Shown: piece by piece, positions 12,950-24,300 of the stretch
How positions within the stretch are numbered: position 1 is the stretch's first letter
Layout: every line of letters starts with the position of its first letter
Assembly: GCF_003711515.1 (NCBI RefSeq)
Contig: NW_021167079.1
Location: 3,441,185 to 3,505,184, forward strand
Direction of reading: 5' to 3'
Length of the DNA stretch: 64,000 nt
DNA from: Sodiomyces alkalinus F11
Taxonomy: Eukaryota > Ascomycota > Sordariomycetes > Glomerellales > Plectosphaerellaceae
Notes under the pieces: model-generated
Told to the model about the DNA's origin: nothing
What the model saw: only the letters and a program-made list of their open reading frames with translations
Database searches by the model: none
Translations under genes and position numbers: made by a program

Positions 12950-14400
12950 AAGACGTAGGATGATCCCGCCCCTATCGTCCCGATTTTATCCACGCAGAAT
13001 TTATAATAAGCCTACTTTTCATAATACGAGCGCCCCCTCCCCCCCTCGCCCGTGGCAGGATATAGCGCGGAACCGATATAAGACTGAAAGGGGATTACCG
13101 CGCCCCCTAGAACCGAGAATAACTAAGATTAAGATAGAAATTTAGGCCTTACTAGCTAATAGGAACACGATTAAGTAGGTCGTAAAGCTAGTAAAGAAAC
13201 TAATCACAATACGCACTACCCGTAAGGACGCCGGTATAATACTATAGGTATACCTATACGCTACTATTCGATACGTTATACAAGAGGAACTCCGAAAAGG
13301 AATAAGTAGTATAAATGAGACCTAGGCTAATATTATAGCCCGGGCTCCCGCGGCGGTACCGCTACGGGACCCTACCCCTCTTAAAGTAATCCCTGCTAGG
13401 TATTACCCGGAATTAAATATCCGTTAAGGAACCCTCTCCGAAGATTAGCCCGTTAAAGATAGGACCCTAAAAGAGATTATCTAAGCTATAAACGCTATAA
13501 CTACCCGATACGATACCGTAGCGGTATAGAAGCTACTAAGCGGGGATATTTACCTTACCTTTACCGAAAGGGTATAGTAATAGGCTACCTATAAGGAATA
13601 ATAGATTAAGAAGGCCTTTAGTAAAGGAAGTACCCTAGCCGTACGCACCTACCCTATACTAGCTAAGGCTATCCCCCGGGAGGTCCTTAACGCCTTATCC
13701 GAAGAAGACCTACTAGTATCTCTATAAGATATAAGCCCTAAGGTAAACATTATCCGAGTATAATAACGGGTACCCCGCCACGATACCGGTAAGGTAGCGC
13801 TCCTCCTTATCGAATCGGCTTCGCCGGAAAAGGCAGCGAGCCTTATCTGGAATACCTTCCTCTTTAAGGGGGGTAGCTATATCTATAAACTATACGACCC
13901 CGACCTTAGCCCCTTAAGGTACTATAAATGTCTATACTTTAGCTACTGGGCGAATAGCTACCTTATAGCGGAGAGGGTATACCGCTATTACGCTAAGCCC
14001 GAATCAGCGTACCATTAAGGCCTAGGATACTATAAAGCTACGGTACTAGGGCGACCCCGCCGCTACGCCGTCTATACCGGAGACTATAATATCTTTAACG
14101 ATTTATACCGATTACTTAAAAAAAAGGCCGAGAAGACCCGCGAAGCGTATAAGTACCGAGCTAAGGACTTTAATACTACCTGCTAGACCGAAGCGGTACT
14201 CCCGCAGTAGCCGTAGATCTTCCCCCCGATTATTATCGCCTAGGACTAGGACCGCCCCCTCCGTAAAGGTAGGGGTCGGCCCCCGAAAAGAATTAGGGGA
14301 TAGGAGGGCTCCCCGATACTAGGCCCGATAAGCGCCTATATAGTCCCCCGCGGGGCCGATAAGGCACTATAGTAGGAACCCTAGAGCTAGACCCTGGTTA
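12950..14400 (+). pseudogene. LINE-A ORF1 (gag-like, CCHC knuckles) remnant
   Basis: The frame ends in a region where Tyr and Cys residues have C-x2-C-x4-H-x4-C-like spacing, with several Cys replaced by Tyr as expected from TGC/TGT to TAC/TAT. A short stretch at 12960-13145 is still open but has no recognisable domain. The protein would be the nucleic-acid-binding ORF1p of Tad1-like elements. Boundaries are approximate. Confidence 0.55.
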
Positions 14401-14459
14401 GACCGGGTATATTATTTTAACCCCCCTCCCTCCCTTTAATTAATAGAAATCTATATCCT

Positions 14460-17400
14460 TTTATAGAATATAGGGAGGAGTTAGGCGTGGCGGGAGCTAC
14501 CGCTCCGGTACCGCGCCGAGTATAACGTGATAGTAATTTAGGAACCCGGCCTTAACTATTTTACGAAAAGCCCTATATACCTCTCCTAAGGGGTATACCG
14601 GCTAATCTAGGGAGGAGGCTATACCCTCCTATATATCTATAAGAGATACCCGCTATATACATAGACGTGGGGGGCCTACCGCAATATATACGCGGTTATA
14701 TTTAGGGCCGGAGATAATACCCTTATAATCTAGTCGATTTACTTAGAGAATTCCTAGTTAGTCAGGATCTTCTAGAATACGCCCCTATAAGATATATTTA
14801 ATATAGTACCGCTATAGGGCCGATATATCCTTATAGGGGACTTTAACCTATACTACCCCCTATAATTATAGCCACCGCGGTATTACCCCCGAGCCGATAC
14901 CCTGTTTACCCTTACGACCCGATAGAACCTTAACCTAGTAACCCCCCCCGGAATAACTATATAGTACTGCCCGGGCTGGCGTACTAGTATTATCGACCCT
15001 ATATAGGTAATATAAGGGCTCCGCTATGATTTTAGCGGCCCGGATAAGACTATTATCGGGTCTAACTACTACTTATAGACGGTCCGAATCCTTATAAAGA
15101 CGGATACCTCGCCGATTACTGCGATAATACCACCGCGGGACTTAGCTAGGCCCTACTAGGTCTAGAAAGAGTTCGACCCCTTATAGGTCCCCTAGCTTAC
15201 TACTACGCGGCTATAGCAGACTAGCCCCCTTATATTACTAGAAGATATCGACTTAGTAATAGATAACCTAATAGTAAACCTTATAACTATAGCCGATAAG
15301 GCTGCGCCGCGCCGCTATAGGGGCACCTCTAAACGCCTATCCACCTTTTAGTAGAACGCGGAGCTAACCGTCCTTACCTAGGAAGTAAGGCGCTTTTACC
15401 GTAGATATATATCTAGGAAGTCCCGGGACTAATAGGACGAGTTCTAAGAAGCAGAGAGGCGCCGAGATAAGGCTATAGCGGTAACGAAGCGGATATATTA
15501 GCGGTACCTACTCTACTTAACCGGGAAGGATAATAGCCTTTTTTAGCGGTTATAGAAATAGGTATAAACTAAAAGGGGCGTATTACCGGACCCCTTATTA
15601 GTGCTACTACTATACCGAGATAATAGCGACTACCCGGTAACTATACATGTAGAGAAGGCCGAAGTCCTAAACCGGAAGTTCTTCCCCCCCCCCTTACCGC
15701 CCCTAGGCCCCTAGGCGCGGAATTCCCCCCGGGGTAGGATATCCGCTAAGACGTTACTATAGCGGATATATAATAGCGCCTTAAAAAGATAAAACCCTAG
15801 GCGATACTAGGCCTTAATAGACTCCTAGTAGGGCTCCTAAAAGTATATAGACCCCCTTTATACTAAAGACTTAGTGCTATCTTTATAGCGTGCCTTAAAA
15901 TAAGCTACTACCCGAAAAGATATCTCTACGCTATTATAGTAGTCCTTAAAAAGGAAGGCCGGCCGCCGGCCGACTACGGGATAATAAAGGGCTAACGACC
16001 GATATTACTCCTTAGCATAATAGGTAAGGTCCTTAAGGGGATACTAGCTAACCGGATCGCGATTATAGCGGAGGAGTATCGGCTCTTCCCGGAGGGATAG
16101 ATAAATAACCGGGCAGGGCGAAGTATAAAGATAGTAGTATAAAGAGTCACGGAGGCTATAAGAGCGAGCTAGGCCTATAGCAGTACCGCTTTAATACTCT
16201 AACTAGATATTAAAAACGCCATAACATTATCCCTTACTCTCGCCTTATTAAGGCGCTTAAAAGGAAAGGCTACCTCTAATAGGTTATTACTCTAATTAAT
16301 AGCTTCCTCTAAGACTATATAGCCTAGCTACTACTCGATAACGAAACGGCCCCCCTATAACACCTCCGCGGGGGTATACCGTAAGGCTCCCCGATCTCCC
16401 TTATCCTTTTTATCCTCTATATCTCTACTCTATATAAGGAGCTAAAAAAGGTCCTTAAAATAATAGTAGTAGGTTTTACCGATAATACGAATATTATCGC
16501 CTTTAGCAGGATAAAGGTATAGACGCGGTAACGCCTTACCGCCGCGTAGCGGATATATCTAGAATAGGAGATAGCGAGTAGACTATAGTTTAAACTAACT
16601 AAGTATATCTATATCCCCTTCACGAAATCACGCTAACCCTTACTTACCCCGCTCCCCCTAAGTGCTATTTCGGTACCGGTAGCGGAGGCGATAAAGTTCC
16701 TAGGTATTTAGCTTAATAGGAAGCTTAACTTCCGATAAAATACTAAAATGGTAAAAAGCCGCCTAACTACCTAAATACACGCCCTCTTAAGGCTTAGCGT
16801 GGTAGTATAGGGGTATAGCTTCGCGGATATAAGAAGACTATACCTTATAGTAATACGACTAGTAATTACCTATTACGCCTTAACCGTCTATAAAATAAGG
16901 GCCGGCCCCCGGTAAGGCCTCGTAGCGGCACTTATAACGTTATAGAACCGGTGCCTCTAATTAGTGGCCGGAGCCTATAAAGCCACGCCGGTTAGGGTCC
17001 TTGAAAAAGAGACCTTTATCCCCCTCCTTAACCTATACCTCTTAAGCCTTAATACCCGAACGGTTCGCCGGATATAAGAGGAGGGAGCCGAAGATAAGAT
17101 ATTAGCCGGAGTATACGCCGTAGCGAGAGCCTTAGCGGTACCGAATCGGTATTATAGGACCTATACGGCCCTCGCGTGGATAGCCTAACTTAACGCCCTA
17201 ATAACCTAAGCCGGAAACACGGCCCTAAGGAAAGCCCTTATAAAGGACTAGGGTTAAACCTAGGTAGAGTTACGGAGGCTATACACTTACGCTATAACGG
17301 TACTAAGCCGCCCCCCGATATAATACTCCCTCCGGAAATACAGAGGACTCCTAAAGCTATAAAGCGCTATACTTACCTAAATTAGATCAGTAAAGCTAGG

Positions 17401-17720
17401 CCTATAAGCCTTCTTAGTAAAAGCGAGGGTACCGGGATTTCTAATAACATAGTTCCCCTATAGTAATGGGGGGGCAGAAATAGCGGAGTATATAATACTC
17501 TAATACTAGGATATAACCGAGGAAGAGTATAGGGAGCTCTTCGGTACTATAAGGAGACTACTCACGACTAGAGGAGATTTATACGATATACTAGACCACG
17601 ATATAGAAGCCGGGGTAGTTATAAGGTGGTTCCTATAACGGAAGAGGCTTAAGGACTTCCGCCTCGCCCTCGAAGTTATAAAGGCCTACGAAGACACCCG
17701 TGACACCGAAGGGGGACCGT
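14460..17720 (+). pseudogene. LINE-A ORF2 (AP endonuclease, reverse transcriptase, C-terminal zinc region) remnant
   Basis: Recognised in order: an endonuclease block with I-L-I-G-D-F-N (about 14829-14850) and a later G-S-D-H-like box read as G-S-N-Y (about 15056-15070). Next is an RT region with the catalytic box V-G-F-T-D-N-T-N-I-I-A-F-S (about 16465-16505, originally F-A-D-D-T-N), a hallmark of the Tad1/Jockey type. A tail follows with P-Y-S-N-G-G-A-E-I-A-E-Y, like the Cys/His segment that ends Tad1 ORF2, and a final helix F-R-L-A-L-E-V. Stops are almost all TAA or TAG. Confidence 0.75.
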
Positions 17721-17739
17721 ATCGGGGATAAGGTAGCAC

Positions 17740-19296
17740 GACGACTAATTAATTATTAGGATAAAGGCCCTATAAGCTAGGACCCTAGCGGTATTAACGT
17801 AGTATTATTACGGCACCAATTAGCTTTTATCGTTATTACCTCCCTTAAAGGTATTAATACCGCTTTTAATATACTTAAGACCCTATTAGGCTAGTTAGCT
17901 AACCCCGCTAAAGAGCCGTAGCGGGACTAAGGGGGGAGCCACTTATAAGGTATTCTAGGATAAGGTCTATCTTACCCTCTAAACGTCTTATCTAATAAGA
18001 TAACTCCTATACCTTTACCGATACGGTACCGCCGCGACCGTGACCGGAAGGTAATACCCGGTTTAGGGCCTGGCTAAAAGACCGGGACGCCGTCCTTAGG
18101 CGCTCCTTAGCCTATAACTTATTAGCGTAAAACCGCCACAGTATTAGAAGGGGATACCTATAGTAGCGATACCCGCGCTATTAGCGACCATACCGCCACG
18201 TACGCCTAATAGATATCTATAAGGCGTTACTATTACTTCTTAGTAGTAGAGGGGACTTATTAAACTATTAGCTATATCCACCCCGATATATATATAATAC
18301 TACTACGGCATTAAGGCGACTTATATCCTTACAGGGATAGCGACTATTAGTATACTAATAATAGGCCGCGCCTATTCCCGTAGTATTAGCGTAAGCTTTT
18401 ATATCGTCGGGGTAAATACCTAAACGCTTACTATAACGAATATAATTACCTTATATTAGCGCTATAATACTACTCCGATATTACTGGGCTATATACGGTA
18501 TAATATAAACTATTCCGCGCTCGTAGCGGCGGTTATTATTATTAGCATTAGTATTATTAGGAGATAATACCTACGACTATTAGCACGCTACTACTAAGGC
18601 ACCGCTACGCTATAAAAAGAACTTATATTATACTACTACTTTAGATTACTTATTTATATATATAAATCGATACTATACTACCTAGCTAACCCTATACTAC
18701 TAAGCTACCGCGATATTACCTATAAGACACCTATAGTTAAGATATAATAGGAATATAATAAGAAAACTAAAGGGGTTTACTAGTTAGTATAGGCCGTAAC
18801 GATATACCTATAAGACCGTAAGCGGGAATAGACCAGGGAAAACCTATAATAAACTTATTAGCGTTATAGGAGGAAGAGGGAGGGTTAAGGCATAAAGGCC
18901 TTAGGGGATATTAACTATCTAATTCTTATAATAGGGTAGGGCCTTATTCCCCTTACCTACCGCCGGATATAGCAGGAACCTACCTAGGGGAGGCAGGAGG
19001 CGCCTGCCTCCCTTACTCTCTTTATTAACCGAATAGAAGAAATAAAGGCATAATCCCCGAGGGATATAGGGAGCCCGAGGAGGGAGAGCCGTAGCTACCG
19101 TATAGCGGAAGCGTAGTAACGCCCCCTTAGCCCCCGTTCCACCGATAAAGATTAGCCTAGGCTAACCCACCTAACTACTAGCCTACCACACTTCCTATTA
19201 GCCACCGGCCTAAAGGTAAGATCCATATACGTAATAGGGACGAACCGGGGCTATATCGGCCCCGTAGCGGCACCTCTCCACCTAAGGAAGTGTATA
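17740..19296 (+). other. Long 3' region of LINE-A without recognised coding
   Basis: About 1.6 kb between the end of ORF2 and the terminal hairpin. Related sequence occurs at 53280-54850 and inverted at 55230-56712, so it belongs to the element. I recognise no protein domain on either strand. It could be a long 3' UTR or a decayed accessory frame. Confidence 0.5.
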
Positions 19297-19332
19297 GAGG
19301 TTTTCCCCGGGTTTTACCCGGGTTTTCCCCTC
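19297..19332 (+). other. GC-rich hairpin near the LINE-A 3' end
   Basis: The core CCCGGGTTTTACCCGGG can form a perfect 7-bp stem with a 3-base loop, inside an outer GAGG/CCTC pairing. The inverted copy at about 55186-55225 keeps the same structure; the copy at about 54850-54890 is degenerate. Its position about 90 bp before the tail would suit a structure recognised by the element's reverse transcriptase. This function is inferred. Confidence 0.55.
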
Positions 19333-19419
19333 TATAGCCACCCGAGAAGGACCGTATAGCCTAGAAAGGCTCCTATAGATAGATTAGTTAGGATAGCGGA
19401 GTAAGATTAATAATGATAA

Positions 19420-19432
19420 TAAAGAATTAGTA
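19420..19432 (+). repeat. Target-site duplication of LINE-A, right copy
   Basis: TAAAGAATTAGTA, identical to 12785-12797. The Copia-1b gag frame continues immediately after it. Confidence 0.85.
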
Positions 19433-21038
19433 CGCCGGCTATAAGGAAGTAAGGGATATATTAAAGGCCCTTAAGACGCACCTTAAGCCGACGAACGCTG
19501 TCTAGAAGTTATTAATTAAGAGACGCTAGGATAAATACCTCTAAAATATTAGGCGTATACCCTATAAGCGCTGGCTAGAAGACTTTATTAAGCTATACCG
19601 CGACGCTAAGACGTATGAAGTTCGTGCCTACGATACTAAAGACAATTAGATTAACGGTTTCTTTAATAGTATAAGCAGCATAGTACTAGAGTAGTTAGAA
19701 GAACACTTTATAGAGCTCCTATAGTTAGAAAAGAAAAACCTACCCTTAATTTAATCTATAGTAAAGGAGTATACGACGTGGCTTCGAAGACGCTACCTGC
19801 ACCGACTCGATAAGAAGCCTACTATATTATCCTTTTATACGGTAACCTTTCTAGGTAAGGATAAAGAAAGTAAAGATTAACGGATATAATCGGGATAATA
19901 AGATAACTAGTAATCCTCTCCTCTATAATAAAGGAAAGAGTGGCTTTACGACTACCGTAATAAAAAGAGGAGTAAGTATAATTATAAGCCTTTATAGAAG
20001 TGCCTAAATATTAATAAGGTATATAGGAAGAAGGGATACACACCTTTAAAAGAGATCTTAGAACGCGTTAACCGTATTATTAAGACCTAGGATAATAAAC
20101 GTTAAAAAAGATCCCGGGAGAATATCGAAAAGGACGCTAAAAGCCTAAAAACGGGTACTAAAAAGAACTCTTAGAAGTTATAGCTAAAAGAATTATTAAC
20201 GGAGGTATCTAAATTTATCGATAAATAGGATAAGAATTCCGATAAGGAATCATATAGGATATATTCCCTTCTATAACTAAATAGTAATATTAGCAAGAAC
20301 CCCTTTGATTAACTACTAATCGACTCCGGAACCTTAAGGTATATTACTAACAATACTTATTATAGGACTTCGAACCTGCTACAGAAAAATATTATTTCTA
20401 AACGGGTAATAGAGAAACTAAGCTAGTTAAGGGCTATAGTAGATTATAATTAGAAGTAGACGACGAATATAATAATCCCTTGGTTTTAATGCTAAATCGC
20501 GTTACTTTTATATAAGACTACCTAATAACCTTAATTACGACTAGAAGATTAAAGGAATAGGGTATTATCTTTAATTCCGGCCTCGAAGTGCTAAAGGTAA
20601 AGGGCTTAGTAGCCCTGCCTCTAAATAACGTTAATGATTAATACGCCCTTATTCTAACGGATCGCTAGTGGCACCTACTATGTAGCTTCTTTAATAGCTT
20701 TATAACGCTTACTATAAGCGTGGCTAATACTTATTTATAGTATAAAAGGCTAGGGCACGCCGGCGCTACTACCCTTGATAAAATAGGAGATACCCTTATT
20801 AAAGGCGTTATTAAAGGAAAAGGTCCTCTTATAGTGGATTATAAGGCCTATGCCCTTAGTAAAGCAAAGAAGGTTATCTTAAGAAGGTTACTTAACCACT
20901 AAACGATACGGCCATAGTATAGGGTGGAGGTTAACCTCTTTAGCCTTAACGAGGCCTATAGCGGTATACAGGCCGTGATACTTTTATACGATCCCTATAC
21001 TCGTTAAGCTATCGTAAGGTTCCTATATAACTATAAAT
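19433..21038 (+). pseudogene. Copia-1b gag (continued), protease and N-terminal integrase
   Basis: The frame resumes as Copia Gag (a block with L-K-P-T-N-A-V and a later R-W-L-E-D-F segment). It continues to a retropepsin-like L-I-D-S-G-T motif at about 20315-20360 and a pre-integrase/zinc region with L-G-H-A-G-A near 20755, followed by S-K-A-K. The start of the integrase core reaches about 21030 with Y-D-P-Y-T-R. The sequence then ends at the Copia-2 LTR. RIP stops are frequent. Confidence 0.7.
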
Positions 21039-21312
21039 TATCGTATAGGCAGGACTATAACGTGGTCTATAAGGGATCCAGGGGGGATCTACTCCCTAAC
21101 TAAGGGCTTCGGACCTCGGGTATTACGATATAATAGGGGTGGATACCGGAAAAGACCGGATAGGATCTAAATAATATAGTCTCCATAACAGAGTCTTCAG
21201 CACCTAAATTAAGGGTATAAAAGACTTATATAGATATAACTTAATATACTATATATACACGAGATTTCTGCTCTACTAAGTTAATTATCTAAGTGCTATT
21301 TAACGTGCGATA
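21039..21312 (+). repeat. Copia-2 5' LTR
   Basis: 274 bp, starting TATCGTATAGG (originally TG at the end) and closing GTGCGATA (originally CA). It aligns with 27167-27449 throughout; the 3' copy is 9 bp longer because of a short extra segment near GGGGACTTCGGGTATC. Confidence 0.85.
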
Positions 21313-21325
21313 GTTATAAGCCCGG
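21313..21325 (+). other. Probable tRNA primer-binding site of Copia-2
   Basis: GTTATAAGCCCGG immediately follows the 5' LTR, identical to the 13 bases after the Copia-1b LTR at 12223-12235. Confidence 0.6.
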
Positions 21326-21399
21326 TTTATAACGCCTAAACGATAGATATTAATAAGGCTACCCCTATTCCACTATAAAGAAGTGATCACGTTTATATA

Positions 21400-24300
21400 A
21401 GCACTCTTAAATAACTATAATCGACCTAATTAGAGTAATTAAGAGATTAATTAACCTACCTATTAATTAACAAACCGATAAACGATAAATTAGTAAATAT
21501 ATCTTCTAATATATCTAACGCCGAATAAAAGGCGGTCGCTACTAGCCTTATTAATTAGAGGGATTAGGTAATATAGGAGCGTGCCGTATATAGTAAATCT
21601 ACCTCCTATTAGAAAAACTATCTTAATCTAAAGCTAAGCGATAAGGAGGCCGATACCTACTTACTTCTTAAGCCTACACTACCTAATATCCGTAAATATA
21701 AGGCCCTCGCCGTGGACGCTAACACGGAGGAGGCCACGGCCACCACCGTTATAGCTACTCCGTCTTCCACTATTACGCTAAAGGGCGATAAGAATATCGC
21801 GGACGCCGCCGTTACCACGGCCGCTACTATAGCGGCCACGGCCGCCGGTAAGAAGAAGATAGCCGCTCGCTAGAAGGTGACGGCCGTAACAAAAGAACCA
21901 CTAATAAGGACGCCCACGTCTATCGACGACCTCTTAGAAAAGGGGCGTACGCGCTATTTATAAGATCGCCGCGTATACCGCGAGGAAAAAGCAGACTATA
22001 ACGCGTAGTAAAAGGAATTTAATAAGGTACGCTTCTATATTAAAAGGACTATCTATACTATATTATATAGCCTCCTCGCTTAGTTATAGGATAATACTAT
22101 AAATAACCTATAGGCTTAGATTACTCTCCTATATGTGTATATAGGACTAACTCTTATAGATCTCCGTAAAGAAGTCTTAGTCGTATACCGATAATATACT
22201 ACGCCTATAAAGGCTATACCTAAGGATATAAACGCTTAGGTAGTAAGCTAGAAAATAACGATAATATACTATAAATATATAGACGTTTTAGAGCTATTAA
22301 GCGCGGACTATTAAGTAGAAGACGCCTTAACAGCTATTAGACCTATCGCCTAGGAATAAAGTAATAACTATTTAGTAAATAACTACGATAAGATTACGGA
22401 AAACGAGTTAATAATTAACGATTTCGTAAAGGCTTTATATACGGTTCTTAGTAATATAAAGAGCCTATAATCCTTTACTATAAAGCCTAGAGTCGGGAGA
22501 GGCACCTTTAACACCCTTAGGAACCTCCCCGATACTAAGGATACTACTGATAATAAAGATAATAAGAAGTATCCTTATAGTAACACGTCTGTAAAGGCTA
22601 TACCTCCCGTAATAAGGAGGCCTTATAAGATATATAAGAACCCCTATACCACCGCCGCCTATTAGTACGTAAGGCCGGATATACGCTCTTATACCTAACG
22701 TGGCCGTAAGGATATTATAAAGTTTACGGAAAAGAAGATACGTAACTATAGTTTTAAAAGCCGCGTGGATACCGCGATATAAAAGGCGGGAAGTAGTAAT
22801 GGCTACCGTTAATAAAATAAAGGAAGTCTAAGAAGATTAACTCTATAATACTACGCCTACTACTATAATAGTTTATAAAGACTTATCCGTTACCGCGATA
22901 AGACTAGGAGCCTATATAACCTAAGGGGTATACGTTATTATATAATAATACTATTAAGATTATAATAAGAATAAGGAGTATCCCTTTCCGTTAACTAAGC
23001 TAGAGCGCTATTATACTACGCGATCCTAGATTCAGGATTATTAATCTATATCTTTAATAATTAAGGCTATTTTACGGCCGTTAGACTATCTACGGATACT
23101 TTATCTTTATCCTTTTAGGTGGGTACTTATAAGGCTGCTATCCTCGGATACGGAGACGTTAAGCTATATATATAATCCCTATTAAGTATAAAAAGCCTAT
23201 TACGCCTTTATAATATTATATACTATAAGGAATTCGTTACTAATATCGTCTCGGAATACTAGCTACGCCTATAAGGTTACTGCTAGGATACTATAAATAA
23301 TACTATTATTAGCTCCGCCGATAACCGGCCTATCTATAAGCTACTAGATATCTATAGCTAATATGTAATCGAGCGCGCGGAAGCTATAGCCGCTACCGTG
23401 TTCGCGGTCTTAGTAAGGCGCCCGCGCGATAACCCGTATAGAAGATCACGACGACCGCAGTAACCGTAGAAGACCACGGTATAACGGTAGTATAAACGCC
23501 TCGGCCACTATAGCACTAACGCTCTCGCGAAGATTATTAACGCTACTTAGGGGGTAAAGATAAAGGGACTATGTATAACGGACTATAACGCGTATAGGTA
23601 ATTATAAGTGCCTACGTAGATCCGGCGAATACTATCCTTTTACCTATTAAAGCCCGGAGAGGCCCTAGCTCTTAATTTTTACGATCTAAAAGAGGCGGAG
23701 TCGTTAGTAGGCGGCCTATATAAGTCTATTATATTCGTTATAGACGTGTATATAGGTTATACGTAGGATTACTACCTATAGAAAAGAGACTAAGACTTTA
23801 TCCTATATATATTAAAAGACGTTTTTACCCTCCTTAAGACATAATTCGATATCCGGCCACGTATCCTATAAGCCGATTCCGAGATATTTTAGCACCTAGA
23901 AGTCGTTACTTTCCTTATTACTAAGGGGGTAGAAGGCTAGCCGTCGGTATTATATTTATAGGATTATAACGGCATGGTAGAACGAATTAAAGGTATTATT
24001 AAGAGAAGGGCGAGGGCTATAAGGATTAGAGCTAATCTGCCTATATTTATCTAGCCTAAGATCTTTAAGACTACTATATATCTATATAATAGGACGCTAT
24101 AATATATTAACGACTAGCGAACGCTATATAAAGGCCTACACGGCCGTTAACCTAACCTTACGCACCTATAAGCTTACGGCTATAAAGCCTTTATAAAAAC
24201 GCGCGATACCTAAGCTAAAAGGAACCGCCTATAAAGGCTAAAACCGAAGGTATAAATCGGTTATTATATCGGATACTAATCCTCGAATAGCTTCCGTATT

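Larger units (their letters stand above)
12798..19419 (+). mobile_element. Full-length Tad1-like non-LTR retrotransposon (LINE-A), RIP-degraded
   Basis: This 6622-bp element is flanked by a 13-bp duplication and inserted in a Copia gag gene. It encodes an ORF1 with CCHC-type knuckles (about 13920-14060), then an ORF2 with AP endonuclease (about 14460-15180), reverse transcriptase (about 15900-16720) and a C-terminal Cys/His region (about 17440-17500). About 1.7 kb of non-coding 3' sequence follows, ending in a TAA/GATAAT-type microsatellite tail, not poly(A). The same family is present at 39535-54981 and, inverted, at 55090-56712. Extensive RIP has removed all intact frames. Confidence 0.85.
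12029..21038 (+). mobile_element. Ty1/Copia element, 5' part (Copia-1b), split by a LINE and cut by Copia-2
   Basis: LTR, primer-binding site and gag start (ATG at 12457) are followed by a LINE insertion (12798-19419). The gag frame resumes at 19433 and runs on through protease to the start of integrase. At 21038 the element stops abruptly where the Copia-2 LTR begins. The rest of integrase, RT, RNase H and the 3' LTR are not found on the other side of Copia-2, so this copy is truly truncated in this window. Confidence 0.75.

Noticed and set aside
12960..13145. 61-codon plus-strand frame in LINE-A as an independent gene
   Set aside because: Lies within ORF1 of the LINE, with no domain; it is just a stretch free of RIP stops.
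21657..21839. 60-codon minus-strand hydrophobic frame
   Set aside because: Shadow of the Ala/Thr-rich segment of Copia-2 gag, which is coded on the plus strand.
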